From: Fragilariopsis cylindrus CCMP1102
Lineage: Eukaryota; Bacillariophyta; Bacillariophyceae; Bacillariales; Bacillariaceae
DNA length: 30,411 nucleotides
Assembly: GCA_900095095.1 (NCBI GenBank)
Contig: FMBT01000088.1
Span: 1-30,411 of the forward strand
Direction: 5' to 3'
The translations under genes were made by a program, and so were the position numbers. Of this stretch, positions 1 to 10,919 are shown piece after piece (position 1 is the stretch's first letter; every line of letters begins with the position of its first letter). The notes beneath the pieces are model-generated. The model did not search any database and was not told where the DNA came from. It saw only the letters and a program-made list of their open reading frames with translations.

Positions 1-486
1 TTTCTATGGGGATGAACGGGTACAAACGACTCCTGAAAGAACGGACCTCAGTCCTCGAAACATTCCCGGAAAGGTTAAGAGAAGTGGCTGAAAAGCATGG
101 GGAACGCATTCTTGTTTGTCCAAACAATACAGTCAGTTTTGGTCTAACACTCGATGGATTAGCTAGACCGAAAGAAGTAGATGAATTGGACGAAAACTAT
201 ACTCAATCTACAGCAAAAGAATTACTAGCTTTGGTGCAATGTTATTCAGTAGATGCGTCAGTGGTACTCGCGTTGTCCCTCGCTCACAACTAAAGAGTAT
301 TGGTGGACAAGATTTTATTGGTTTCGGTAGCTCAACCAATGAATACCTCATGCTTACATGACTGCAGCATGTGCTATCGGTGTTAGTATCTTTGAGATTG
401 AAGAATTTTACGTTCGACTTGACAAGACACTGACGGAATTTAAAAGAAAGAAGAAGAAGAAAGCGCAGAAGATTGCTTGTAACTAA
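1..486 (+). CDS. SEPSECS: SepSecS (O-phosphoseryl-tRNA(Sec) selenium transferase), 3' end, two frame breaks
   Basis: This is the C-terminal part of the PLP enzyme that converts O-phosphoseryl-tRNA(Sec) to selenocysteinyl-tRNA(Sec). It runs off the left edge. The visible protein starts with NGYKRLLKER and RILVCPNNTVSFGLTL, which line up with the eukaryotic family. The first reading frame breaks near 218-230 beside an AAAA run. The second frame continues with FGAMLFSRCVSGTRVV and GGQDFIGFGSSTNEY, then breaks near 344-348 (ACC). The third frame reads HAYMTAACAIGVSIFEIEEFY, ending in a lysine-rich tail at a TAA at 484-486. Each break is repaired by one added base. Homology is continuous across all three frames, so no intron fits. 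Either the assembly has lost two bases or the gene is recently broken. Identity is secure; intactness is not. The neighbour at 616 is convergent. Confidence 0.85.
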
Positions 487-615
487 GAAATCTTTAGTTA
501 GTAAAATTTACTATCTATTTTCAGAATGTTTTTTTTTCTTTTAGTGACTAATTTTCTACTTATTGGCTTGAATCGTACCATCTACGAATTGATTAGATTC
601 AATCCATTAACGTGA

Positions 616-1104
616 TTATTCAGCAGCAGGAGCCTCTTCGGCTTCGCTGGATTCTTCCTCAGCAGGAGGAGCCTCGGCAGCAGCAGCGGCTTCAGCAGCA
701 GCCTCCTCAGCAGCGGCCTTGGTTTCTTCAATTTTAGCCTCGACGAATGCCTTTTGCTTATTTCTTCTCTTTTCGGTGGCTTTTGCCTCCTTAGCGTAAT
801 CAGCAGGCATAGTAGCACCAAGTGCACCAGCTTGTACTTTGATACGTTTCACACACTTGGCATGAAATGTGACTCCAGCATCTTTCAAAAGGAAAGGTTC
901 AACCTTTTTTAAAGTTGCATCAAAATTATCAGCCGTCAATGAAGCGATGTCTTTTCGGATGGATGCCATGCTGATTGCAGTCTCGGTAGCGGTTTCAGTA
1001 GCTCCGAGCGTTAGCGACGGACGACCAAGCGTATTTTGGGTTGTGAATGCATCAGTTGAACAAGCGAATGCTGCAGCAAGAATTATGGCTCCGAAGGATT
1101 TCAT
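616..1104 (-). CDS. Plastid-targeted small protein, function unknown, Ala/Glu-rich tail
   Basis: The 162-residue protein starts at an ATG with MKSFGAIILAAAFACSTDAF. This is a hydrophobic signal peptide ending in a DAF-T junction that resembles the ASAFAP plastid import motif of diatoms. The following Ser/Thr-rich stretch to about residue 45 looks like a transit peptide. The core, about residues 48-125, is compact and charged (IRKDIASLTADNFDATLKKV, AKEAKATEKRR) and is probably helical. The last 35 residues are almost only Ala, Glu and Pro (EETKAAAEEAAAEAAAAAEA). I recognise the general look of a conserved stramenopile plastid protein but can name no family. A ribosome- or thylakoid-associated role would be a guess. 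It converges on SepSecS with a 129-bp gap. Confidence 0.75.
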   Translation of the reverse strand: MKSFGAIILAAAFACSTDAFTTQNTLGRPSLTLGATETATETAISMASIRKDIASLTADNFDATLKKVEPFLLKDAGVTFHAKCVKRIKVQAGALGATMPADYAKEAKATEKRRNKQKAFVEAKIEETKAAAEEAAAEAAAAAEAPPAEEESSEAEEAPAAE

Positions 1105-1615
1105 TTTGATATATTGTTGTTGTGTGATTTAATGGTGTGCGTTAGCAGGAATAATTTTATATTGGTATTGGTAAATAATTTTAATTGATCAACTTTAGTA
1201 CAGTATGCGTCTGAGGATAGGAACATAAGTAGCTATTGTTGTCGTCTATTTTACGGTTGTCAGTTTTAAAAATAAATAATCAGCGGTACGTACGACAGTA
1301 CATAATACTAAATTCTAATAATGAGTCGACACAAGAAATAAAATCCGAAACAAAATTCATGGCTCACATCTGTCGAGTCAGTCTCAGTCACAGTTACGCG
1401 TCAGAAAAGTTGAACGCACGAATGAAAAAAAAAACATTTCTGTTGATTGTCCAATACAATTGTAGTTCTACAGTAACGTTAACGGTACTCTAAAACAAGG
1501 GAACATGAAAATATCGAATTAAAAAAGAACTTTGATAGAAATTTAAGATACTAGCTACTCCTCCAACTACCAACCTCGCATACGTAATGATTTTCTTCCT
1601 AGATGCATCTATTCA
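1105..1615. other. Gene-free spacer
   Basis: AT-rich DNA upstream of the plastid protein gene and downstream of the SET-domain gene. I see no credible coding sequence or RNA gene. It carries three TACAGTA-like words (near 1198, 1294 and 1469) of the kind seen in other spacers of this window. It presumably holds the promoter of the leftward gene and the 3' untranslated region and terminator of the SET gene. Confidence 0.5.
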
Positions 1616-1619
1616 TTAT

Positions 1620-4600
1620 CTATCGCCTACCGTAATCTTTGGAGTTACTACGATCATGGCGATCCAAGCGACGTGAATATTCGTCACTGCCATCATATTG
1701 CTGTGAATGATTGTATCCATCCAATCGTCGGGAATATTCATCAGTGCCATCATGATTTCGTTTACTACTACTTCTCTCTTCTCGTCGACGACCTGAATCA
1801 GAACTTCTTCTACTGTAATAGTCGTCTTCACGATAAGATTGATTGTCATCGGATCGTGAAGAGTATCTCCCTTCGTAATCATTGCCAGATTGATACATTC
1901 GATGGTCATCTTGACGAACAGTTCTATCGTTAAATTCCCTGCTCGGTCTTTTGTAGCCTTCTTCATGTCTTCTAGTATCATAATGATTAATTTCATTACT
2001 ATAACGATCTTCGTGGTGGTGTTCATAATCGACATACTCCCTCGATATATCACGCGACCTTTTTTTATGAACGTCTTTATCTTCGTGGTGGTGTTCATAA
2101 TCGACATACTCCCTCGATAAATCACGCGACCTTTTTTTACTAACGTCTTCATCGTAAGAATTCATAGTACGAGAGCGATAACGCTCCTCGTAGTCGTCTC
2201 TCCTTCGAATGTCGTCGCATGAGGGGTTGTTCTGATCAAATTGGCGCGTCAAACTCTGTTGGTCATTAAACACACGATTGTGCGTTCGTGTGCGCCATTG
2301 GAATCGTAGTAACTGTTATCTTCTCTCTGAGTACTGTAATCATGAGATTTCTTCGGATGACTCCCACTGTCTCGATTTCTGGATACGGGGTCACGATAAA
2401 GTTCTCTCTCATGCCTTTGCTCTCTTGCATATTGATCTTGAATTGAGTGTTTGGGGGAATGCATGGTCTTAGATAAAACTGAACGCTGGTTGTCACCGTT
2501 ATTAATACCAGAGGATGATGTTTGGTGTGACGTAGAAATGGATTTTACATTCAATGATGGACTACCTTGATTTGCAGAACACATCTTATTTTTCTGATTA
2601 AAATTTAAATCTCTTCTCTGGGGGCTGCTAGCAGTTGAAGCGCTCGGCATTTCGCGTTGAATATGTATACCAAGAAGCTTCTTTGAATACCTAGCAGGGC
2701 TCTGTTTCTTCTTTTTCACTTCAAACACCTGCCTCGCTGCATTTGAGATCAAAGATATCCCAGCAGATAATGGTGCTTGGGTCTTCTTTGGAATAACGAG
2801 AGGTGCTGATTTACCGGTATTCAATTTTTTCTTCTTCGGAATTTTAAATGGTGAGCTAGTAGTCTGATCAGTTTCTTTGGTACAATAATTTTCAAATTGT
2901 TCGTTCCCACTGTTAGGCGAACCATCTGCTGAGCTATGATCTGTTACTGTTGGTAAACATGAGATTGGTTTCTTGAATTCTTCGTTATCTATTCCATTAA
3001 TATCACCATCCCCCTTGAGTTCGACTTCACCTTCAGTCACGATCATGTCGTCATCGTCATCATCGTCGTCGTCATTAGAGTTTTCATCTTCTGCTCCGAT
3101 ACCAATTTCTTCGTAGTCTTCTTCCACATATTCATCGATCTCATTTTCTCTTTCTACTGAAAGAGCACTCAAACTATCACAGTGCTCATCTGATTGGCTT
3201 GATTGTGGAACATTGGTATTAGACTTCTTTTGTTTCTTCATTTTTGATTTGTTCTTCGTTTTTGACTTCTTGGATTCAGAAGATGCAGTCTGCCTTTCCT
3301 GTGATTTCTTTGAACACACAATCTGAGACTTGACTTTTGGTTTTGACTTGATGGTGTGCGTGTGCAAAGGAGCTATTCGCTCTGAATTTCTCTCTAGCCA
3401 AATATCGTTCCTACTCTGAGTTCGAACAAAGTGAACCTGTATCTTGTTCGAGTCTACAGCTACATCTACGACATTCGCAATGCCCCATTTTTCTTTGCCT
3501 GGTCGAAGAACATCGAAACGACCTACAGTAGAAAAGAAATAGAAAAAAATGAGAAAATTGAGATTCCTATATTAAAGTGGACAAATAAAGATACAAACAC
3601 ACACACACACACACAAAGCTATATAGATAGACGTACCACCAACTTTGAATTCGGCGAGAATGCAGGATGCAATAGAACCTTCTTCAATGGAATGGTTATC
3701 CGTCACATCTTGTGAGTTTCTATCTGTCTCATTTGGTTTAATGCTTCCATCTACATCGACATACGCATCTGTTGTCTCGTCCCAATAATCATCAGGCTCG
3801 TCGCACGAATTTCGTCCCCACAAGTTGTCTGAACAAACAAATTTCTCTGATATCATGTCAATATCTACGTGCCACGGTATCTTCCTCCATTTTTGACAGT
3901 CTGGATTTTCACATTGTACCCAATTAGAAATAGCCTGTGCAGGACGGCCATGATCAATACTAGACAAAAGGCCGTCCGAGACATCATTTTCAGTACTTGT
4001 AGAATTCGTTCCCAATTGCTGCAACAAGTCCACTATACTGAAATCGTCTCCAGTTACAAGAAAGTCCAAAATAGGAGACCCTATCGGGAGCCATAGTTTA
4101 GAAGCATTTTCGATGAGCTTATCATCGTCTTTATCAACGAAGCCCCTGCGCAATTCATCTGGCCAAGGGTTGCCCCTCTTGTACGGGTCTTTCAACCATT
4201 CAACTAGTCTGGGACGAAGAAGTGAATGGTAACTAGTGGTAATAGCGGTAGCAGAATTGCTCACTCTTGTTGAATCGATTGTCCAACAACCAGACATAGA
4301 AGGTAGAAGCGCACAGCCAAGAATATCTGGGAGTCCAGGTTTTTGGTCGATTCCGGCATTATACCATTGGAGAAGTTGTGATAGTACATAGTCACCTTGA
4401 TAGTCAACGAAAACTTCGCTGACGATATCTTCGGGATTACAGAATCCAGTCGTCTTTGCTCTCTTCGGTGGCTTTACTTTATTATTATCACTGCCACTAG
4501 AATCATCGTGTTTGGCAGACCCAATCAATTCTGACGTTCTCTCAGCACATTCACCGAAAGCGTCGGGGGTTTTCTTTTCATCCATGCACGAACGTGGGAC

Positions 4601-7600
4601 TTTATTACCTATTTCTCGTGCATATACTTCAATTGGTGTGGATTGCAAATGTTCATAAGGTACCAAACGGAAAAACGTGCTCGTTCGCATGTACATAAGC
4701 AGTAAATCAGCAGCTTTCTCCAACTTGAATCGTTTGTTATAATTTTGTAGCCACGGTTCTAATATTTCTGCATTGTCAACGTCGTCTATCGTCTGAGAAT
4801 TCGAAGATTGTTCAACCTTATCTAGTACACCATTCAAAACGAACTTGATTGCGTATCGAATTTCAAATTCGTTCGATGACGTCGAAATTTTATCAATTTT
4901 ATTGGCTTGCTCCTTCCTCCTTCTGGCTTTGTCTCTGGCAGTAACTTTCCGCGACTTGATTTCTGAAGCCATAGCTTGCTTCCCATTGACGAGCGTTGTC
5001 CTGAATTCTAATAGGGCTTTGTCAAGAAATTTTCTCCCTTCTGTCGGAGACATAGGAAACTCGATCTGAACATTTGCCTCTTCCTCCCAGGGAGTGCCGA
5101 ACCCTTTAAGTGCGGAATATTTTGATTCAGTTTGCTTTAGCGCTGATTTCAGATCAGGGCTAACGCAAATCTCCTCGTCAGCCATTCTCAGAAGCGTTCG
5201 GATTATACCATCCTCGTGGTTCCACATCCATGCAATGACATGCTCGTCAGGCATTATAGATAAAGGCGAATGAGCTAGCTCCCGAAGTGCTGCCTGAGAA
5301 TGAACTTGTTCTGAATGAGACCCTACTTCTTGTTTACGCAAAGTTTCTTCTCTGTGTCGATCAAGAACACGACCAACACGGCTAAGTGTCTGTGTCAGTT
5401 GCTGTATTCTTTGCTCCATTGCAGTCATCCCCTCAGCGTCTGCTTCTTGAAATGATGTCTTCTTAGTCTGGGATTGTTTTTCGTCTTCGATAGGCTTTTC
5501 CTGTTCCTGTTCCTGTTCAGAGCACTTTTCTAATTGCTTGGCGTTCTTTGACTGAGATAGTTTTGCCTTTTTTGTCGCAGTTTCTCGAGAAGGGCCTTCT
5601 CCTTTCCCCCACTTTTTTCCCATTCGAAGATTGATTTTTGTTTCCACGTTCGCTTCATTTCTTCGTCAAAACTTTTCCATTCAGCTGAGGCCAATTTCCT
5701 TATCTCGTTTTCCATTTCGTTGCCCTTCATCGTCGATATTTCGTTATCCTGCATCAGTAAAGATAGAAAATGTTCTCGTCTACGCCCTACGAAGAAAAAA
5801 TATACGGGAACTGGTTTTGAACCCTTCACTGGCTTATCGTCGACGGATTTTACTTTGACAGTGACATCAGATATACTTGAGCTGTCAGATTCCTTTGAAG
5901 CCTCCTTTTTTCCTTTCTTCTCGCCACTATTCACATCCGTATTTTGGGTTATCTGATTGGAAATTAGAGCAATCGGCAACGATCGACGTTCGTACTCAAT
6001 ATAACGGAGTATATCAGCTACATGCGTGCGGAGCCATATCGGAACAAAATCCATGGAATCCAACGTACTATTGATAAATTCCGACTCGGTTGCTTCCCGC
6101 CTTTTTACACTTACTGCACCAAAGGCAGCAGTTTGAAACCCGTGACGTTTTAATATATTTTCGTCGTCTTCCGACATGACTTTTTTGGTACATCCTTTGA
6201 TCAGTTGTGACAAGCGTACAGCAACTGGAGAGTTTCGATTTAGAACTTGTTGGTAGCAATCTGCGGTTGCAAAATGTAAGAACGCCCCTCGGCATTTCAC
6301 TTGCCCGCATAAGCACACTGCATCCTGGTATTCGTGCAGGGACTCAGTGACAGCATTATAGTCAAACGTTACTTCATCGCCAATTGTCAACTCGCGAAGT
6401 GTGGTCATGGCTAGAGTGAGCTTGCCGTTAACAGCAGCAACTCGAACTTCACAAGATGGATTACAACTGTGAGAAAGCATTGATCCATACCCGGACTTTC
6501 TGGACGCATCAACAAATAATAGGCCGTAACCTCTGGGATCCATTTGTGGTCGTTCCAAAGCCATGTTAAAAAAGTCGGGTAGGCGAGGCTTTAGATTTTT
6601 CCTCTCTTGAATCAAAGATATTGCGTCCATCTTTTCACCCCACCGCCATGATGGATAAATTTCCCCGCGATAGAATGTTACCAGGCGATTCGCTTCGATC
6701 TTGGGACTCAAAACAATTGATCCGTGACCCTTTGGATGGATGCGAAAGAAGTCATAGCCCATCGAGGCGACAGCCTTCCGCAGAAGACGTGCTGCAGAAT
6801 GCAACCACAACGGACCTGTTTCGTTGATCTTACTTAACAGAGCTCGTCCAAGTAATGTAGTACTCCATTGCTCTGTTGTAGTTCCGGTTTGCTGATTCAA
6901 AGAAGATTCAGTGTCGAACGGAAGGCCTTCCAGGATGCGAGCTGCATTTGACAAGTCGTGTGCCAAATCAACAGGACAAGCATTGATTGCAGGAAGCAAC
7001 CACTTTTCTAAAAAGATCAGAATTGTATCGGAATTAAATTTTGATTCGAGACATATTGAAATGTTCTTACGGGTATAGCAATCCATACCCCAAACTGGTT
7101 GTTCAACAATTTCCGGGTTCGACGCATCGGAACCTATGAGTTTGTTGGTAGAAATAATTTGCTCTCCTACCTTTTCAAACCCACTTTCCCAATTTGCACT
7201 ACGAAGTTCATTTTGCTCTAGAACACGATTATCTGTCATGACACGATCTTGTACTGCAATGAGCAAAGACAACATGGATGCCGCTACTTGAGCCTTGATA
7301 ACACCATCATCAGACGACAGTGCCATTGCAGCCTTTTCCTGTTCATTTTTCTCGTCAGCATTATTCAACATCGTTTTCATCCATCCCTCACTTTGTCCTG
7401 TATCATTATACGTGTAGGAAAGTCCGAGAAAGCTGTCTTTTAAGTTTGTCTGTAGCTCGTACGTTGCAATACGTTCATCTAGTTCTGAGAGACCAGAGCA
7501 GACTGCGTCAGTTTTCAGTCTCTGGTATTCCCGCTCAGCAAATGCTGTATGTATAGAAATAAAAATAAAAGCAGCAAAAGGTTGGATAAAAATGAGAAAG

Positions 7601-9336
7601 ACGAATATAAAACGACAGTTTTAGTTTCGTTTCGATCAAGTTCATCGATTCATATCAGAAATCTTCACAGTTCATCACAATTCGCCCGCACACGCGCGCG
7701 CACACATTGAACATTTACTATGTGTACAAGAAATATTAATATGCCATCAACATATATAATAAGGGTCTCCTTCCTTAACTTACCGTCTCTCTTCCATTTT
7801 TTCCCCTGCATAGCGGCTTCAGTATTTTCTGCAGCATCCATAGCTTTTGTAAATCTAATAGCATCATTCGACAATTCCATCTCCTGAATTTGTCGTCGTC
7901 CAGTCTTTTCATATATTTGTTCCATTGCAGTCTTGATTTTCCCCGCGGTATTGCACAGGGTACCAGTAGAATTACCATCATCGTCGTTGGAATCTCGTTC
8001 AATTGCAGTATTACACATCCCAATGATATCCTCACGAAATAATTTCCAATCTATCCCAATCGGATTTTGAACTACAAAATTTGACATCTTATCTACCTTA
8101 GCATTATTATTTTTTTGATATTCTTCTTTTTCGAGACGTTCACGATCGAGTATATACCTGCCATGTTCTAACCGTCTTCTCAGCACGGCAAAATTGTAGG
8201 GCGGTAGGCTAGGATATTGTGTAACAGATTTGGTCGCCTTACTGTCAAGTACATTGAAATTTTCTTTCGACGATAATAATGACGACAAATCTCTGGTGGT
8301 AGCAGCTTCATGCTGAGCATCGTCGTTGTTATATTTTTCCGATGACGACTGCGGTGAAATTAATGTATTGGGCGTCGTAGTAGTGGGATTATATGTGATT
8401 TGTGGTTGCTGAGTGCCAGAAGTTAGCATCGTAGTCGATTCCCCAGGTAAATATTTTTTCATGTCGTCGTCGTCATCGTTGTTGTTGTTGTCGTCGTTGT
8501 TTATGCTGGAACCATAACATTCGTCGAATTCCTCCGGGATATAATCATCCGTAAAAAAACTATACACGTCGATTTTTTGTAGTCGTAGTAAAGACCTTTC
8601 AAATTCTCTCCGATGTCGTTCGAACATACCTAAACTATTTGCAGTTGTTGTTTCAGAGGTAGCTGCTATATATTGGAGAACATCTTGTTGTTTTTTCGTT
8701 TTTTTACTAGTATTTCCGACATTATTCTTCAAGCCTCTTTTTTTGTTATTCTTGTTGCAATTAGAGTTTTTTGTTGTTGCGGCTGTCTTCTTAGTAATCT
8801 TTTTCTTTTTGTCAATTTTACTACTAATATTATTATTATTTTCCTGTGCCGTTGTCGGTTTCCGTTTGCGTCGCTTTCGAGCATCACCTGTCATTCCCAT
8901 TTCGGATGCTGTTGTATATTTCAATTCAAATCGTGGAACTCTATTCAATTTCCCTCCCATAACAAGCTCGAGGTCGTATACAAAAAGATGTTGTCCATTA
9001 TTTTGTTGTTGAAAGGAAGTAGAAATTATTTCTTTTTTATCATCGTTGCCGTCGTTCGAGTTCGTCCCTACTGCACTACTTATCTCCTCAGTTATAGGAT
9101 TCGATCTTACTACCCGAGCGAGATCTCCTTTGTGATCTTTTAGTTTTCCTTGACTGTAAAAAGAATACAAGAATAAAATACAATTAATACAAACGAAAAT
9201 ATTGTGAGAAACGGAGTTTTTCTTTTTCTCTTTTTCTGCCAAAAAGCTGATAGCATATTTTAAAGGGGGTAAATAAATGAAATAATGTGGATTTTTTTAC
9301 ATTTAATTCCAATATATAGGAACATGCCTAGTTTAA

Positions 9337-9369
<33 letters not shown>

Positions 9370-9575
9370 TACACTCACACATTCAACACAGTACAGTACA
9401 GTGCAGTCTCGCACAAAATATAAACAAAAATTCAACAGTAATCAAAAAACAAAACGTACAGACCAATGATCCGAGCTAAATCACCACGCTTCAATATTCG
9501 ATCCTCCGTACTATCGACGGGATCGGATGATGCTGTTGTATAATCGCATATTTTTGGGTGTGTTTCTTCTTCCAT
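1620..9575 (-). CDS. ATXR3/SDG2-like histone H3K4 methyltransferase with HMG, CW and chromo-barrel domains
   Basis: Four exons on the minus strand: 9575-9460, 9153-7784, 7544-3637 and 3522-1620. Introns are GT-AG (donors GTACGT, GTAAGT, GTACGT) and all phases fit. The protein is about 2430 residues. An N-terminal region with Lys- and Asn-rich tracts is followed by a SET domain (GYGSMLSHSCNPSCEV near residue 855, GDEVTFDYNAVTES) and a post-SET CLCGQVKCRG near 910. These segments match plant ATXR3/SDG2, an H3K4 trimethylase. Next come an HMG-like box near 1080-1140, a CW zinc finger near 1705-1750 (WVQCENPDCQKWRKIPW), which reads H3K4 methylation in known proteins, and a chromo-barrel/Tudor-knot at about 1800-1860 (DIWLERNSERIAPL). 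The tail is Arg/Asp/Ser-rich. One added base is needed near 5580 (run of six A) and near 2262 to keep the frame. Nuclear chromatin writing is the likely role. Confidence 0.85.
2009..2139 (-). repeat. Two-copy 72-bp direct repeat in the RD-rich tail
   Basis: Near-identical copies begin at 2009 and 2081, each holding CTTCGTGGTGGTGTTCATAA and the following 40 bases. Read on the minus strand they encode KKRSRDxSREYVDYEHHHED twice. A weaker echo nearby repeats DEYSRRLD. The period is a multiple of three, so the coding frame is kept. Confidence 0.85.
3523..3636 (-). other. Intron 3 of the SET-domain gene
   Basis: Donor GTACGT at 3636 and acceptor CTGTAG ending at 3523. It contains an (AC)n microsatellite at 3597-3615, a (TG)n run in transcript sense. 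Removing it joins ...KVGG to RFDVLRPG inside the chromo-barrel/Tudor-knot domain, with the phase preserved. Confidence 0.85.
7545..7783 (-). other. Intron 2 of the SET-domain gene
   Basis: Donor GTAAGT at 7783, acceptor CATACAG ending at 7545. Splicing joins WKRD to AFAEREYQRL in phase. The frame is closed inside the intron by stops. Confidence 0.8.
9154..9459 (-). other. Intron 1 of the SET-domain gene, with TC/AC microsatellite
   Basis: Donor GTACGT at 9459, acceptor TTTTTACAG ending at 9154. Splicing joins RGDLARIIGL to QGKLKDHKGDL. The composite (TC)n(AC)n tract at 9337-9369 lies inside the intron. The first exon is only 116 nt and supplies the only good ATG, at 9575. Confidence 0.8.
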
Positions 9576-10565
9576 CTTGACAATATCAACGTAGCTATCG
9601 TATCAAACTCGGTATATGGACTGAGGACAGTTGTGAAAGGTGGTGGGTACTACTAGTAGTAGAAATAGAAGAAACAAACAATCGGACGTGTTGATGTTGT
9701 TTTACGCATTTTTGTTCGAAAAACGCCCGCTCTAAAACTCTGCCGTGTGTGTTCGTCAAATAAATGCGCGAATTTCGGTGCACAAAGCTTCTCGGCGCGC
9801 CAGAAATTTTGCCTTACTGTACTAGTACAAATTTCTACGACACATCTGCTTGACTAAAAATAAAGCTCTATTTTCAACAATGCAATTGATGCTACAGTAA
9901 TATTATAATGTAACATAAACAACATACTACCGTAGTACAGTTAACGAGAGTCCAATAATGATCAATAGTATAGAGACTGTTCCTACAGAATGGATTCAAA
10001 CACCAGAAGACATCACATCATTCAGTCTGTAGAAGATAGTAAAGTATGAATAGCAAGATGATTGTATGTTAATCGGGGTTTTTTACTATAGTTTTCGTTT
10101 TATTCAGATTCGTTTTATGCAACCAAGTACATCACATCTGAAAAGTGTTTCTGTTTCGTGCATATTTTTGAAAGGGAAAACAGGCAAGAACAAATATAGA
10201 TGGAGTAGTTAATAGACAAACAAATTGAAGTACAAAAAAATCCTAAAAAGATTGAAAATAAGAAGCTATTTTGTGGATACTGATAATAATCTTCTAGCAG
10301 TAGGAAGTTTGTATGTATGTAGTATCTGCGTAATATTTCGTGTATCTGTTATTGCCCTTCGAGATCTCAATTTTTTCTTCAGAGAACAAGAATTTAAAAT
10401 GATAAAACACCCAATCCAGTAGTTGTACGCAACAGATAGAAAATTCGTCCACGCACTAATGCCGCCGTCATTATTCGAGCCAGACTATATAGCAATTTAA
10501 AAAAGTCTCGTCTTCGATGTGATGTGTATGAAGTACTCGATATTCCTTGTTTAATAATACATAAA
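9576..10565. other. Gene-free spacer, about 1 kb
   Basis: This lies upstream of the SET gene start and downstream of the small plastid membrane protein gene. Open frames here are short, lack ATG starts and have no recognisable sequence. It includes TACTGTACTAGTAC near 9815 and related TACAGTA words near 9893 and 9935. I find no tRNA-like B box or transposon ends by eye. Confidence 0.5.
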
Positions 10566-10919
10566 TTAATCCGAAAAAAATGCAACCCAGCAAAGATAAA
10601 AGATGGGCAACGAAATGACGATACTGAACCCAGTCATAGCACCTAATTCCATATTCATAATATCTTCATTCTTCGCGTTTAGTTCTAGCATTTCTTCCCG
10701 TGTCATATCACGAGTCTCGATATCTGAAAGATCCTCTTGTTGTTTTTTCTTGCCGAAAGCATTGACGGGATCAACCGTAAAAGATCGTGTTTGTGTTCGT
10801 GTCATTAACGATGATGCCTTGGAAGGAGCGAACGCAGCACTCGGTGTAACAGTTACGGTTGCAACCAATGCAACTAGGGCAAACAGAAGCGAGAATCGTG
10901 AAAAGGTCATCGTCATCAT
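10566..10919 (-). CDS. Plastid-targeted single-span membrane protein, unknown
   Basis: The 117-residue protein opens with MMTMTF (ATGs at 10919, 10916 and 10910 are all possible). A strongly hydrophobic signal peptide (FSLLFALVALVATVTV) follows, then TPSAAFAPS, a textbook ASAFAP-type plastid import motif. A transit-like SKASSLMTRTQTRSF stretch leads to an acidic middle (DLSDIETRDMTREEMLELN) and one C-terminal membrane span (FSIVISLPIFYLCWVAFF). The mature part is about 65 residues with one span, the layout of small photosystem subunits such as Psb34 in red-lineage algae. That comparison rests on layout only and I cannot assign it. Thylakoid location is likely. Confidence 0.75.
   Translation of the reverse strand: MMTMTFSRFSLLFALVALVATVTVTPSAAFAPSKASSLMTRTQTRSFTVDPVNAFGKKKQQEDLSDIETRDMTREEMLELNAKNEDIMNMELGAMTGFSIVISLPIFYLCWVAFFSD

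Noticed and set aside
2278..2472. Several plus-strand frames of 60-90 codons opposite the SET, CNX1-like and hydrolase genes
   Set aside because: All are antisense to well-supported exons and carry no family motif.
3597..3615. AC-rich tracts considered as array-type or regulatory repeats
   Set aside because: They are simple microsatellites inside introns, with no spacer structure or conserved unit.
8673..9143. A 156-codon plus-strand frame, very rich in Phe, Ile and Cys
   Set aside because: It is antisense to Lys/Asn-rich coding sequence of exon 2 of the SET gene; the hydrophobic look is a by-product of that.
9595..9783. A leftward 62-codon frame just upstream of the SET gene
   Set aside because: It begins at GTG, has no recognisable sequence and lies in the likely promoter or leader of the SET gene.
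10394..10585. A leftward 63-codon frame downstream of the small membrane protein
   Set aside because: It starts at TTG, overlaps the end of a clear gene and has no coding character.
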